The notes under the pieces are model-generated. The model worked only from the letters and a program-made list of their open reading frames with translations. It was not told the origin of the DNA and made no database searches. Both the position numbers and the translations under genes were made by a program. Shown here piece by piece: positions 1 through 7,465 of a DNA stretch of 64,000 nt; the first letter of the stretch is position 1, and each line of letters starts with the position of its first letter. The stretch is taken from assembly GCA_000716465.1 (NCBI GenBank), contig JNWL01000034.1, forward strand, positions 1-64,000, given 5' to 3'. Source of the DNA: Streptomyces bikiniensis (GTDB taxonomy: Bacteria > Actinomycetota > Actinomycetes > Streptomycetales > Streptomycetaceae).

Positions 1-111
1 GTCCACCGCCGCCGCGAACGGCGCGATCTTCGCCTCCGCCAGCGCACGCACCGACTCCCGGAGCATGTCGTGCTCCTCCGAAGGACGGTACAGATCGAAG
101 TCCTTGCCCAT
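1..111 (-). CDS. Acyl-CoA dehydrogenase, N-terminal fragment (runs off the left edge)
   Basis: The minus strand reads from an ATG at 109-111 into MGKDFDLYRPSEEHDMLRES, then VRALAEAKIAPFAAAVD to the window edge. This is the alpha-helical N-terminal segment typical of FAD-dependent acyl-CoA dehydrogenases, which oxidise acyl-CoA to trans-2-enoyl-CoA. A GGGGAG Shine-Dalgarno lies just upstream. Only 37 codons are visible, so substrate range and catalytic base cannot be judged. The gene is divergent from nothing close by; the ScbR-like gene lies behind it on the same strand, separated by a hairpin and an inverted repeat. Confidence 0.8.
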   Translation of the reverse strand, partial: MGKDFDLYRPSEEHDMLRESVRALAEAKIAPFAAAVD

Positions 112-136
112 GATGTGGAGCTCCCCTAGACGCTTG

Positions 137-174
137 TGGCACTGAGTACCCTCAGCAAAGCACACTCAGTGTCA
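137..174. promoter_or_regulatory. Inverted repeat in the promoter of the acyl-CoA dehydrogenase gene
   Basis: CACTGAGT at 140-147 is matched by its exact reverse complement ACTCAGTG at 164-171, 16 bases apart, within about 60 bases of the dehydrogenase start. A third related sequence (CCCTCAGC) lies in the spacer. The size and place fit an operator for a dimeric repressor of fatty-acid catabolism, but the cognate regulator is not identifiable from the window. Confidence 0.45.
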
Positions 175-183
175 CGAACGCCA

Positions 184-216
184 GAGCGCCCCGACGCGTC
201 ATGCGTCGGGGCGCTC
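184..216 (-). terminator. Hairpin terminator after the ScbR-like gene
   Basis: A perfect 14-bp stem (184-197 with 203-216) closes a 5-base loop, 24 bases beyond the stop of the receptor gene. There is no U tract, as is common for Streptomyces terminators. Confidence 0.75.
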
Positions 217-239
217 GGAGAACCGCGCGGTCGGTCTTG

Positions 240-953
240 TCAGCGAGAGGACGTCGTGAGGTTCTCGCCGTCCTCGGCGAAACGCTTCTCGTCGTACTCG
301 GCGGCCAGCCTCCGTGCGTGCTCCTCGGTCATTTCCAGGCGGATCAGCAGGGCCGGGGTGCATATGGTCGGCAGCACGTACCGGAGCAGGACCAGGACCC
401 GGTGGGTCAGGTCGTTACGGTCGCACAGGATCTGGGACATCGCCTGAATTCCGGAGAAGGAACCGGCGAAGAGTTCGGCCGTGTCCGTCACGTCCACGTG
501 GAGGAGGAGTTCTCCCCGCACCTTCGCGACGGTGAGGATCTCCGCCACCTGGTCGATCCAGGCGCGGAAGGGGGCCGCCCTGTCGACCCCCGCGGCGCCG
601 CTGTCCATGGCCAGCGCGACGCTCGCCCGTACCAGCGGGTCGCGCTGCAGCCGGTGGGCGAGAAGGAAGGCCTGGTCGATCAGTTCCTGGAGCTTGACGG
701 GCTGGGGCGTGAGCGGTTCGTCGAGCATCTGGGCGTCCAGCACGCCGAGGGCCAGGTCCTCCTTGGAGGCGAAGTGGAAATACAGCGCCCCCTTGGTCAG
801 TCCGGCGCGCACCAGGATCTCCCCGATGGTCGTCCGTTCGTAGCCCCGCTCGGCGAAAACGGCGGCGGCCGACTCCAGGATCAGCCGCCGGGTCCGAATT
901 GCACGCGCTTGCTGCGCCAAAGCGCCTCCCGCTGTCTCGCTGTCTGTGCTCAC
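240..953 (-). CDS. Gamma-butyrolactone receptor-type TetR repressor (ScbR/ArpA family)
   Basis: 237 aa from a GTG at 951-953. The ARAIRTRRLILESAAAVF start, the helix-turn-helix TTIGEILVRAGLTKGALYFH and the following FASKEDLALGVL are hallmarks of the ScbR/ArpA autoregulator receptors, which sit on operators until a diffusible butyrolactone binds the C-terminal pocket. A Trp in FRAWIDQV lies where the family's ligand-contacting Trp is expected. An in-frame ATG further up (1133) would run through the afsA coding region and is unlikely. The gene is divergent from afsA with a shared promoter, the classic receptor/synthase pair. Whether this is a true receptor or a pseudo-receptor cannot be told from sequence alone. 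Confidence 0.88.
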   Translation of the reverse strand: MSTDSETAGGALAQQARAIRTRRLILESAAAVFAERGYERTTIGEILVRAGLTKGALYFHFASKEDLALGVLDAQMLDEPLTPQPVKLQELIDQAFLLAHRLQRDPLVRASVALAMDSGAAGVDRAAPFRAWIDQVAEILTVAKVRGELLLHVDVTDTAELFAGSFSGIQAMSQILCDRNDLTHRVLVLLRYVLPTICTPALLIRLEMTEEHARRLAAEYDEKRFAEDGENLTTSSR

Positions 954-971
954 CCTGTGACGTGAAGCATT

Positions 972-997
972 GAAAAGAAAACCGCGCTCTACGTACC
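972..997. promoter_or_regulatory. Putative autoregulatory element (ARE) between receptor and afsA
   Basis: The shared promoter contains GAAAAGAAAACCGCGCTCTA followed by CGTACC. Read on the minus strand this gives a TACGTA half and a CGGTTTTC half, resembling the AC-rich/CGGTTT halves of known ARE sites bound by ScbR-type receptors. This is pattern similarity only. Confidence 0.45.
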
Positions 998-1050
998 CTA
1001 CGCCGGACGGATTTGCCGTTCGGGGTGCGCAGGGACTGCGAGGGGGAGCC

Positions 1051-2001
1051 ATGGAACAACACCACCGTGGAGGAACGACACCCGTTCCGGGGGAGTTCGT
1101 CCACCGGGCGGACCCCGCCGACATCATTCCCACGGGCTGGGCACAGGTGGAGGAGAACCGTTACTCCGTCTCCGCTCGCTGGCCTGCTTCGCATCCCTTC
1201 TTCTCCCTGGTGGCAGGTGACCGGCACGACCCCGTGTTGGTGGCCGAGACGATACGTCAGGCCACCATGCTCGTCCTTCACGCCGAGCTCGGGGTACCCG
1301 TGGAGGATCAGTTCGTCATGTGGGAGCTGAACTACACCGCCGATCCCGGAGAACTCGCCGTCGACGGCCCCTCGTCGGAGATCGTCGCCGAGATCTCCTT
1401 CCCCGAGCTCGACAGGCGCGCGGGCAAGGTGCGCGGCCTGCGCACCAGCGTCCTCATGACCCGGGACGGCCGGCGGGTCGCCACCGGCGACAGCACGGCG
1501 CGCTGCACCCCGGGCCCGGCGTACCGCCGGATGCGGGGCGAGCGGATGGCCGCCCTCGGCCGCCCGGTCCCCCTGATCCCCGGAGTGGACCCGCACCTGG
1601 TCGGCCGCGAGGACCCCAAGGACGTCGTCCTGGGCCCCGGCGACCGCCCCGACCGCTGGCAGCTGCGGATCAACACCGCCCACCCCACCCTCTTCCGCCG
1701 CCCGAACGACCACGTCCCCGGGATGCTCCTCCTCGAAGCGGCCCGCCAGGCGGCGATGCTGGCGACCGGCAGCACCGCCTACCTCCCCGCCGCCATGGAG
1801 CTCTCCTTCTCCCGCTACGTGGAACTCGACAGCCCCTGCTGGATCGAGGCCGAGGTCCTGAGCGCCCCCGCCGACCCGGCGACCACCGTCCGGGTCACCG
1901 GCCACCAGGACGGAAGCCGCGTCTTCCTCTGCACCCTCACCTCCCCGTCCCGGGAGCCGGTCGCGGCCGGGCCCTGCCCCGCCGTCCGGTCGGCGGGCTG
2001 A
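1051..2001 (+). CDS. afsA: AfsA/ScbA-type butyrolactone synthase
   Basis: 316 aa from ATG 1051, chosen because AGGGGGAG lies directly upstream; the longer frame from 970 adds an unconserved tail. AfsA enzymes condense a beta-ketoacyl thioester with dihydroxyacetone phosphate in A-factor-type signal synthesis. Two hotdog-like repeats are visible. The first centres on PVLVAETIRQATMLVLHAEL (about residues 70-90). The second centres on NDHVPGMLLLEAARQAAML (about 222-240), the family signature. The stop lies 8 bases before the next start, so synthase and epimerase probably form one transcript. Confidence 0.88.
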   Translation: MEQHHRGGTTPVPGEFVHRADPADIIPTGWAQVEENRYSVSARWPASHPFFSLVAGDRHDPVLVAETIRQATMLVLHAELGVPVEDQFVMWELNYTADPGELAVDGPSSEIVAEISFPELDRRAGKVRGLRTSVLMTRDGRRVATGDSTARCTPGPAYRRMRGERMAALGRPVPLIPGVDPHLVGREDPKDVVLGPGDRPDRWQLRINTAHPTLFRRPNDHVPGMLLLEAARQAAMLATGSTAYLPAAMELSFSRYVELDSPCWIEAEVLSAPADPATTVRVTGHQDGSRVFLCTLTSPSREPVAAGPCPAVRSAG

Positions 2002-2009
2002 TCCGGACC

Positions 2010-2966
2010 ATGGGCCCCCGCATCCTGATCACCGGCGCGTCCGGATTCATCGGCGGCCGGGTGGCGGCCGCCGCCGCGGCGACGGTGGAGGCCGGGCACG
2101 TACGCCTGCTCACCCGCGGCCCGCTCGACCCGCCGGCCGCCGGGCCGGAGGGGGCCCCGGCGGTCGAGACCGTCCTGGGCGACCTCCGGGACCCCGGCTC
2201 CCTGCGCCGGGCCTGCGAGGGGATCGACGTGCTGGTCCACTGCGCCTCCGCGATCGGCGGGGACGAGGAGACGGCCCGCGCCGTCAACGACGAGGGCACC
2301 CGGGCCCTGGTCGACGCGGCCGTACGCGCCGGGGCGACCAGGATCGTCGCCCTGGGCACGGCCTCCGTCCACGGCCGCGGCCCCTTCCGGGCCGCCGCCC
2401 CCGGCACCCTGCCGATCGCCCCGGTCTCGGCCACCAGCCGCACCCGCGCGGCGGGCGACCGGCACGTCACGGAGGCCGGCGGCACCGTCCTGCGCCCCCA
2501 CCTCGTGTACGGGACCGGGGACCGGCGGATGCTGCCGGGCCTGGTCACGCTGCTCGGCGCCCTGCCCGGCCCGCTCGACGGCGGCACCTCGCGGCACTCC
2601 ATGATCGACGCGGACAGCCTGGCGCGCGTCCTGCTCGGCGCGGCGCTCTCGCCCAGGACCCAGGCCGGCCCCCACCACGTGAACCACCCCGAACCGGTGC
2701 CGGTCGCGGACCTCCTCGCGGTGGGCGAGGCCCTGCTCGTCCACCGCGCCGGGCCGCGCCGGGGACCGGCGGTGACCGTCGCCGAGGCGCGCACCCTCCT
2801 CGCGGACCACCCCTTCGCCCTCCACCACCTCGACATGCTCGCCACCGACCACTGGTTCGCCGACGAACGCCCCTGGCGGGAGCCGGGCCGCGACCCGGGA
2901 GCGCCCTTCACCGAGGGGTTCGCGAGGCACGCGGAGTGGTACCGGAGCCTCCTCGGCCGTTCCTGA
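2010..2966 (+). CDS. NAD(P)-dependent epimerase/reductase (ScbC-like)
   Basis: 318 aa, extended short-chain dehydrogenase fold. The N-terminus ILITGASGFIGGRVA is the GxxGxxG dinucleotide-binding loop, followed by GDLRD and VLVHCAS. A catalytic YxxxK is not obvious: the region after LGTASVHG lacks it, so activity as a classical epimerase is uncertain. The position directly behind afsA matches ScbC-type reductases, inferred to reduce the butyrolactone intermediate. The start is ATG 2010; the ribosome site is weak, suggesting coupling to afsA. A hairpin follows. Confidence 0.75.
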   Translation: MGPRILITGASGFIGGRVAAAAAATVEAGHVRLLTRGPLDPPAAGPEGAPAVETVLGDLRDPGSLRRACEGIDVLVHCASAIGGDEETARAVNDEGTRALVDAAVRAGATRIVALGTASVHGRGPFRAAAPGTLPIAPVSATSRTRAAGDRHVTEAGGTVLRPHLVYGTGDRRMLPGLVTLLGALPGPLDGGTSRHSMIDADSLARVLLGAALSPRTQAGPHHVNHPEPVPVADLLAVGEALLVHRAGPRRGPAVTVAEARTLLADHPFALHHLDMLATDHWFADERPWREPGRDPGAPFTEGFARHAEWYRSLLGRS

Positions 2967-2973
2967 ACGGGAA

Positions 2974-2998
2974 GCCCGCCCGGTCTCCCCGGGCGGGC
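2974..2998 (+). terminator. Terminator of the afsA operon
   Basis: GCCCGCCCGG (2974-2983) pairs with CCGGGCGGGC (2989-2998) across a 5-base loop, starting 8 bases after the epimerase stop. Confidence 0.75.
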
Positions 2999-3058
2999 CC
3001 GAGACCCCCTCGCGCACCCCTCCTCCGGGCGGTTCCCGGTCGATAAAGTGGGGGCACG

Positions 3059-3652
3059 ATGACACGTTTCCGCGAGAGCGTCCGGTCCCTGCTGCGCGAG
3101 CAGGTGCTCGACGCGGCCTACCGCCTCGTCGCCGCCGAGGGGTGGAGCGGGCTGCGCATGACCTCCATCGCGCGGGCCGCCGGCATCAGCCGCCAGACCC
3201 TCTACAACGAGTTCGGCTCGAAGGAGGCCATCGGAAACGCCCTGGTCCAGCGCGAGCTGGAAGGCTTCCTGATCGGCATCGAGCGCGAACTCGACGCGCA
3301 CCGCGGCGCGTTGGAGTCGGCTGCGGCGGCCGGAGTCGGCTACACGCTCCAGCAGACCGTGGACAACCCCCTCATCAAGAGCGTCCTGGTCGCGGCGCGG
3401 GGCGGCGAGGACGACCTCCTCGCCTACCTCACCACCCGTACGGAGCCGGTCTTCGGCACGGCGATGGCGATGCTCGACGCGTACGCGACCGAGGCCTGGC
3501 CCGACGTGGACGCCGAGTCGCGCGGCCTCGCCGTCGAGACGGTCGTGCGGCTCACCGTCAGCCACATCGTCCAGCCGGTGGCCCCTCCCGCGGAGACGGC
3601 GGCGCGCATCGCCAGGATCACGGCGAGGATCGCGTACCCGGGCGGCACCTGA
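3059..3652 (+). CDS. TetR-family transcriptional regulator
   Basis: 197 aa. The N-terminal helix-turn-helix is clear: VLDAAYRLVAAEGWSGLRMT, SIARAAGISRQTLYNEFGSK. The C-terminal domain (DNPLIKSVLVAARGG) is of the type seen in AlkX-like TetR proteins, but the ligand is unknown. A GTGGGGG ribosome site precedes ATG 3059. It is expressed alone: hairpins lie on both sides. No neighbouring target is evident. Confidence 0.8.
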   Translation: MTRFRESVRSLLREQVLDAAYRLVAAEGWSGLRMTSIARAAGISRQTLYNEFGSKEAIGNALVQRELEGFLIGIERELDAHRGALESAAAAGVGYTLQQTVDNPLIKSVLVAARGGEDDLLAYLTTRTEPVFGTAMAMLDAYATEAWPDVDAESRGLAVETVVRLTVSHIVQPVAPPAETAARIARITARIAYPGGT

Positions 3653-3725
3653 GGCGCGCGCCGTCTCCGGGCCGGAAGTACGGAGCCGGGGCCGTACGCG
3701 CGACTCCCGAGCCGGACGTACGACG

Positions 3726-3766
3726 AGGTCCGGTGCCGAACACGGGGGATCTTCGGCACCGGACCT
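3726..3766 (+). terminator. Terminator after the TetR gene
   Basis: A perfect 15-bp stem (3726-3740 with 3752-3766) with an 11-base loop, followed by a T-containing tail. Confidence 0.8.
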
Positions 3767-3929
3767 CTGTTGAATATTCTACGAGATGGTCCGGGGTGCT
3801 CGCGCACGCCCCCCCGGCCGACGGGCGAAGCGCGGCCCGACGGGGTACACCTCCCCTGAGACGCGGATGCGGCCGGACCCGGCCGGGACACCCCTCGCCC
3901 GCGTCCCCGACGCCGAGGAGGAGGCCGCC

Positions 3930-4136
3930 GTGGAAGGCAGGAGCAAGGGATTCGTGCATTCCTTCAACCGTCTCGGGGGATACGGGTTCGTCGTCCCCGT
4001 CGGCTCCGAGGACCAGGTCTGGTTCAGCGCGGAGGACATCGAGGACGAGAGCCGGACCGTCTCGGAGGGGCAGCAGGTCTCCTTCGTCCTGGTCCTCGGG
4101 GACGGCCGCTTCGAGGCCAAGGAGCTGCGCGTCTGA
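3930..4136 (+). CDS. Small cold-shock-domain protein
   Basis: 68 aa from GTG 3930, chosen because a GAGGAGGAGG ribosome site lies just upstream. The upstream ATG at 3786 adds an unconserved, Arg/Pro-rich stretch. The protein is a single OB-fold cold-shock domain: RSKGFVHSFNRLGGYGFVVP carries the RNP1-like motif and QVWFSAEDI the RNP2-like motif. The usual aromatic KGYGFI/VFVHFS residues are partly changed, so it is a divergent member. It probably binds single-stranded RNA or DNA. Confidence 0.8.
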   Translation: MEGRSKGFVHSFNRLGGYGFVVPVGSEDQVWFSAEDIEDESRTVSEGQQVSFVLVLGDGRFEAKELRV

Positions 4137-4140
4137 CGGC

Positions 4141-4175
4141 CACCGCGCCCCGGGGCGCGCCCCCGGGGCGGTGGT
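4141..4175 (+). terminator. Terminator after the cold-shock gene
   Basis: An imperfect GC-rich hairpin (CCACCGC...GCGGTGG ends, one bulge) begins 4 bases after the stop codon. Confidence 0.55.
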
Positions 4176-4189
4176 ACTGTGCCGAGGCC

Positions 4190-4364
4190 AGTCGCACCTT
4201 TGTACGCACCCGAACGGGTGGGTGCACGGGTCAGGGAATCCGGTGCGAGACCGGAACTGACGCGCAGCGGTGAGGGCGACGGGCGGAGCATCGGCCACTG
4301 GGCGGCGACGACGGCCCGGGAAGGCGCCCCGTCCGGCTGACCCCGAGTCCGAAGACCTGCTGGC
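4190..4364 (+). ncRNA. Cobalamin riboswitch (importer operon)
   Basis: The leader carries the conserved pieces in order: CAGGGAATCCGGTGCGAGAC, CCGGAACTGACGCGCAGCGG, a GCCACTG segment, CCGGGAAGG, and finally GAGTCCGAAGACCTGC. These match the cobalamin aptamer core and B12 box. The lipoprotein gene starts about 80 bases downstream, leaving room for a platform that hides its ribosome site (AGAGGAAG, 4432-4439). Known logic: adenosylcobalamin binding lowers expression of the importer. Confidence 0.93.
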
Positions 4365-4443
4365 GGCCCCGGCGGCACACGCGCGCCCGGGGAGCACCGT
4401 ACGACAGGCTCCGCGCATGAGCCCTGGCCGCAGAGGAAGTCCC

Positions 4444-5508
4444 GTGCCGCTCGCACACCCCGTCCGCTCCGCCGTGCCGTTCCTCACCGGAGCCCTGCTC
4501 CTGACCGCGACGGGCTGCGGCGCGGGGACCACCCCCGCCCCCGACCGGCCCGCGGGCGGCGCCGCCGGGGAGGCGAAGACCGGGTACCCCGTCGTCCTCG
4601 ACGACAACTGCGGACGGCCCGTCCGCGTCGAGCGCGCGCCCGAGCGGGCCGTCGCCCTCGACCAGGGCGCGGCGGAGATCATGCTCTCCCTCGGCCTCGC
4701 CGACCGCATGGTGGGCACCGGCACCTGGACGGATCCCGTCCTCAAGGGCCTGGAGAAGGAGAACGCCAAGGTCCCGCGCCTCGCCGACCGCTACCCCTCC
4801 TTCGAGAAGGTCCTCGACACCGAACCCGACTTCGCCGCCGCCTCCTTCACGTACACCCTCGGCAAGGGCGGCGTGGCGACCCGCGAGCGGTTCGAGGAGC
4901 TCGGCGTCCCCACGTACCTCTCGCCCACCGACTGCGTCGGCAAGGACAACGGCGGCGACGGCGACGGCGTCCGCGTCCGGCCGCTCACCATGGAGACGGT
5001 CCACGGCGAGATCCGCGACCTGGCCCGGATCTTCGGAGTCCCGGAGCGCGGCGAGAAGCTCGTCGCGGAGCTCAAGGCCCGGGTGACGAAGGCGACTTCG
5101 GGTGGAAGCTTCGAGAACGCCACGGTCCTCTACTGGTTCGCCAACTCCGAGGCGCCCTACATGGCGGGCTGCTGCGGCGCCCCCGGCATCGTCTCCCGCG
5201 AACTGGGTGCCAAGAACGTCTTCGACGACACCAAGGAGGAGTGGCCCCAGATCAACTGGGAGACCGTCGCCGACCGCGACCCCGACGTCCTCGTCATCGG
5301 TGACCTCACCCGCCGCTCGCAGTCGGCCGAGAGCGCCGCCAAGAAGATCGAGTTCCTGGAGTCCGACCCGGTCACCCGCAACATGACCGCGGTGAAGAAC
5401 AAGCGGTACGTGCTGCTCAGCGGCCAGGCGCTCAACCCCACGGTCCGCACCGTCGAGGCCGTCGAGAAGGTGGCGGCGGCCCTCCGCTCGTACGGTCTCG
5501 CCAAGTGA
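4444..5508 (+). CDS. btuF: Cobalamin-type ABC transporter substrate-binding lipoprotein
   Basis: 354 aa from GTG 4444, which has a good AGAGGAAG site; ATG 4417 upstream has none and would push the signal peptide inward. A signal peptide ends in LLTATGC, a lipobox-like Cys that would anchor the protein outside the membrane. The body has the periplasmic-binding (FecB/BtuF) layout: VERAPERAVALDQGAAEIML, GLADRMVG, then a C-lobe with NWETVADRDPDVLVIGDLT. The riboswitch makes B12 or a corrinoid the likely ligand; a siderophore is less likely. It overlaps the permease by four bases (GTGA). Confidence 0.85.
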   Translation: MPLAHPVRSAVPFLTGALLLTATGCGAGTTPAPDRPAGGAAGEAKTGYPVVLDDNCGRPVRVERAPERAVALDQGAAEIMLSLGLADRMVGTGTWTDPVLKGLEKENAKVPRLADRYPSFEKVLDTEPDFAAASFTYTLGKGGVATRERFEELGVPTYLSPTDCVGKDNGGDGDGVRVRPLTMETVHGEIRDLARIFGVPERGEKLVAELKARVTKATSGGSFENATVLYWFANSEAPYMAGCCGAPGIVSRELGAKNVFDDTKEEWPQINWETVADRDPDVLVIGDLTRRSQSAESAAKKIEFLESDPVTRNMTAVKNKRYVLLSGQALNPTVRTVEAVEKVAAALRSYGLAK

Positions 5509-6587
5509 CGCCCACTGCCCCTCCGCCCACTGCCCCTCCGCCCACCGCCCCTCCGGCCGGGGCTTCGGTGCGGAAGGGAGCCGCGGTCCTGCTGGGGACG
5601 GCGGCCGGGCTCGCGCTCCTGGCCGCGTCGATCGCCGTGGCCATCACCATCGGCCCGGCCCGCATCGGCGTCGCCGACGTGTGGGCGACGGTCGCCGCCC
5701 ACCTCGGCGGGGGCGTCCCGGAACTCTCCCCGATCCGGGACGGGATCGTGTGGGACCTGCGGCTTCCCCGCACCCTGCTCGCCGCCGTCTGCGGCGCCGG
5801 CCTCGCCCTCTGCGGCGCGGTGATGCAGTCGCTGCTGCGCAACCCGCTCGCCGACCCCTTCGTCCTGGGCGTCTCCTCCGGCGCCTCGACCGGCGCGGTC
5901 GCGGTCGTCGTCCTCGGTGTCGGCGGGGGAGTGCTCTCCGTCACCGGCGGGGCGTTCCTCGGGGCGGTCTGCTCCTTCGCGCTGGTGCTGCTGCTCAGCC
6001 ACACCCTCGGCGGCTCCACGGACCGCGTGGTCCTCTCCGGGGTCGCCGCCATGCAGCTCTTCTCCGCCCTCACCTCCTTCGTGGTGATGACGGCCGCCGA
6101 CGCGGAGACCACCCGGGGCGTCCTCTTCTGGCTGCTCGGCTCGCTCGCCGGGGCCGGCTGGACCGACGTGTGGGTCTGCCTCGGCGTCCTCGCGGCGGCC
6201 CTGACGACCTGCCTCGGGTACGCGCGGACCCTGGACGCGTTCGCCTTCGGCGAGGAGGCCGCCGCCTCCCTCGGCGTCGCCGTCGCCCGGACCCGGATCG
6301 TCCTCCTCTGCGCCACCGCGCTCCTGACGGCCGCCCTGGTCTCCGCCGCCGGGGCCATCGGCTTCGTCGGGCTCGTCCTGCCGCACGCCGCCCGCGCGCT
6401 CGTCGGCCCCGGGCACACCCGGCTGCTCCCGGTCACCGCCCTGGCCGGAGCCGTCTTCCTCGTCTGGGCCGACACCCTCGCCCGTACCGTCCTCGACCCC
6501 CAGGAGGTCCCGGTGGGCGTGGTCACCTCGCTGATCGGCGTACCGGCCTTCGTCCTGGTCCTCTACCGCACGAGGAGCACGCGATGA
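5505..6587 (+). CDS. btuC: FecCD/BtuC-type ABC transporter permease
   Basis: 360 aa from GTG 5505, which overlaps the lipoprotein stop. About ten hydrophobic segments and the family landmarks are visible: WDLRLPRTLLAAVCGAGLAL, LRNPLADPFVLGVSSGAS, and GAIGFVGLVLPHAARALVGP, the cytoplasmic loop that contacts the ATPase. The first 20 residues are a PTAPP tandem repeat and probably not part of the fold. Partner of the lipoprotein before it and the ATPase after it (overlap ATGA at 6584). Confidence 0.88.
   Translation: MTPTAPPPTAPPPTAPPAGASVRKGAAVLLGTAAGLALLAASIAVAITIGPARIGVADVWATVAAHLGGGVPELSPIRDGIVWDLRLPRTLLAAVCGAGLALCGAVMQSLLRNPLADPFVLGVSSGASTGAVAVVVLGVGGGVLSVTGGAFLGAVCSFALVLLLSHTLGGSTDRVVLSGVAAMQLFSALTSFVVMTAADAETTRGVLFWLLGSLAGAGWTDVWVCLGVLAAALTTCLGYARTLDAFAFGEEAAASLGVAVARTRIVLLCATALLTAALVSAAGAIGFVGLVLPHAARALVGPGHTRLLPVTALAGAVFLVWADTLARTVLDPQEVPVGVVTSLIGVPAFVLVLYRTRSTR
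5509..5553 (+). repeat. Three tandem 15-nt units at the start of btuC
   Basis: CGCCCACTGCCCCTC occurs at 5509 and 5524 and, with one change, at 5539. It encodes PTAPP repeats at the permease N-terminus. Unit length is a multiple of three, so copy-number change keeps frame. Confidence 0.85.
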
Positions 6588-7465
6588 CCCCCACCCGCGA
6601 GGACACGGGCCTGCGCGCCGACCGGGTCTCGCGCACCGCCGGCGGCACCCTCGTCCTGGACGGCGTCGGCATCGCCCCGGTCCCCGGCACCGTCACCGGC
6701 CTCCTCGGCCCCAACGGCTCCGGCAAGTCCACGCTCCTGCGCCTGCTCGCCGGCGTCCTCGCCCCCGACTCCGGGACCGTCACCCTCGACGGCGAGCCCC
6801 TTGCCGGGCTGGGCCGCAGGACCGTCGCCCGGCGCCTCGCCACGGTCGAGCAGCAGTCCGACACGCAGACCGACCTGACCGTCCTCGACGTCGTACGGCT
6901 CGGCCGCGTCCCGCACCGCAGGGCCTGGACCCCGCCCTCGGTGGCGGACGAGGCCGCCGTCCGCTCCGCCCTCGCCCGCACCGGCCTCGCCGACCGGGCC
7001 CGCCAGCCCTGGCGGACCCTCTCCGGCGGCGAGCGCCAGCGCGTCCAGATCGCCCGCGCCCTCGCCCAGGAGCCGCGCGAGCTCCTCCTGGACGAGCCCA
7101 CCAACCACCTCGACGTCCAGCACCAGCTGGACCTCATGGAACTCGTCTCGGGCCTGCGCCTCACGGCCGTCGTCGCCCTGCACGACCTGAACCTCGCGGC
7201 GATGTACTGCGAGCGGTTGGTGGTCCTCTCCGGCGGACGCGTCGTGGCCGCCGGCACGCCGGACGAGGTGCTCACCGAGGAGCTGATCGCGGACGTCTAC
7301 CGGGTCCGGGCCGCCGTGACGCACCCGGACCCCGGCGGCCGCCCCCACGTCCGCTTCCTGGGGACGGCCGGGCCGCCCTACTCCCCTTCGCCGGGCTCCG
7401 GCGCCAGCGCGTCCATGAAGGAGCTGACCGAGAACACCGCGCGCCCGGGACCGGCCGGACCGTAG
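6584..7465 (+). CDS. btuD: ABC transporter ATPase of the cobalamin importer
   Basis: 293 aa. Walker A GPNGSGKST (about 42-50), Q-loop VEQQSDTQTDLT, signature LSGGERQRVQIARAL, Walker B ELLLDEPTNHLD and a switch His in ALHDLNLAAMYC are all present. It energises the importer made by the two preceding genes. The last 29 codons overlap the 3' end of the convergent radical-SAM gene, an 88-base antisense overlap, and no terminator separates them. The C-terminus past HVRFLG looks unconserved. Confidence 0.9.
   Translation: MTPTREDTGLRADRVSRTAGGTLVLDGVGIAPVPGTVTGLLGPNGSGKSTLLRLLAGVLAPDSGTVTLDGEPLAGLGRRTVARRLATVEQQSDTQTDLTVLDVVRLGRVPHRRAWTPPSVADEAAVRSALARTGLADRARQPWRTLSGGERQRVQIARALAQEPRELLLDEPTNHLDVQHQLDLMELVSGLRLTAVVALHDLNLAAMYCERLVVLSGGRVVAAGTPDEVLTEELIADVYRVRAAVTHPDPGGRPHVRFLGTAGPPYSPSPGSGASASMKELTENTARPGPAGP

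Noticed and set aside
3786..4136. Longer 116-aa version of the cold-shock protein
   Set aside because: The extra 48 residues are unconserved in character and the GTG at 3930 has the only strong ribosome site.
5157..6416. Long antisense open frames over btuC and many similar ones across the window (for example 1815-3065, 41561-46258)
   Set aside because: High GC removes stops from antisense and shifted frames; these translations are low-complexity Arg/Gly/Pro/Ala and lack ribosome sites or family motifs.
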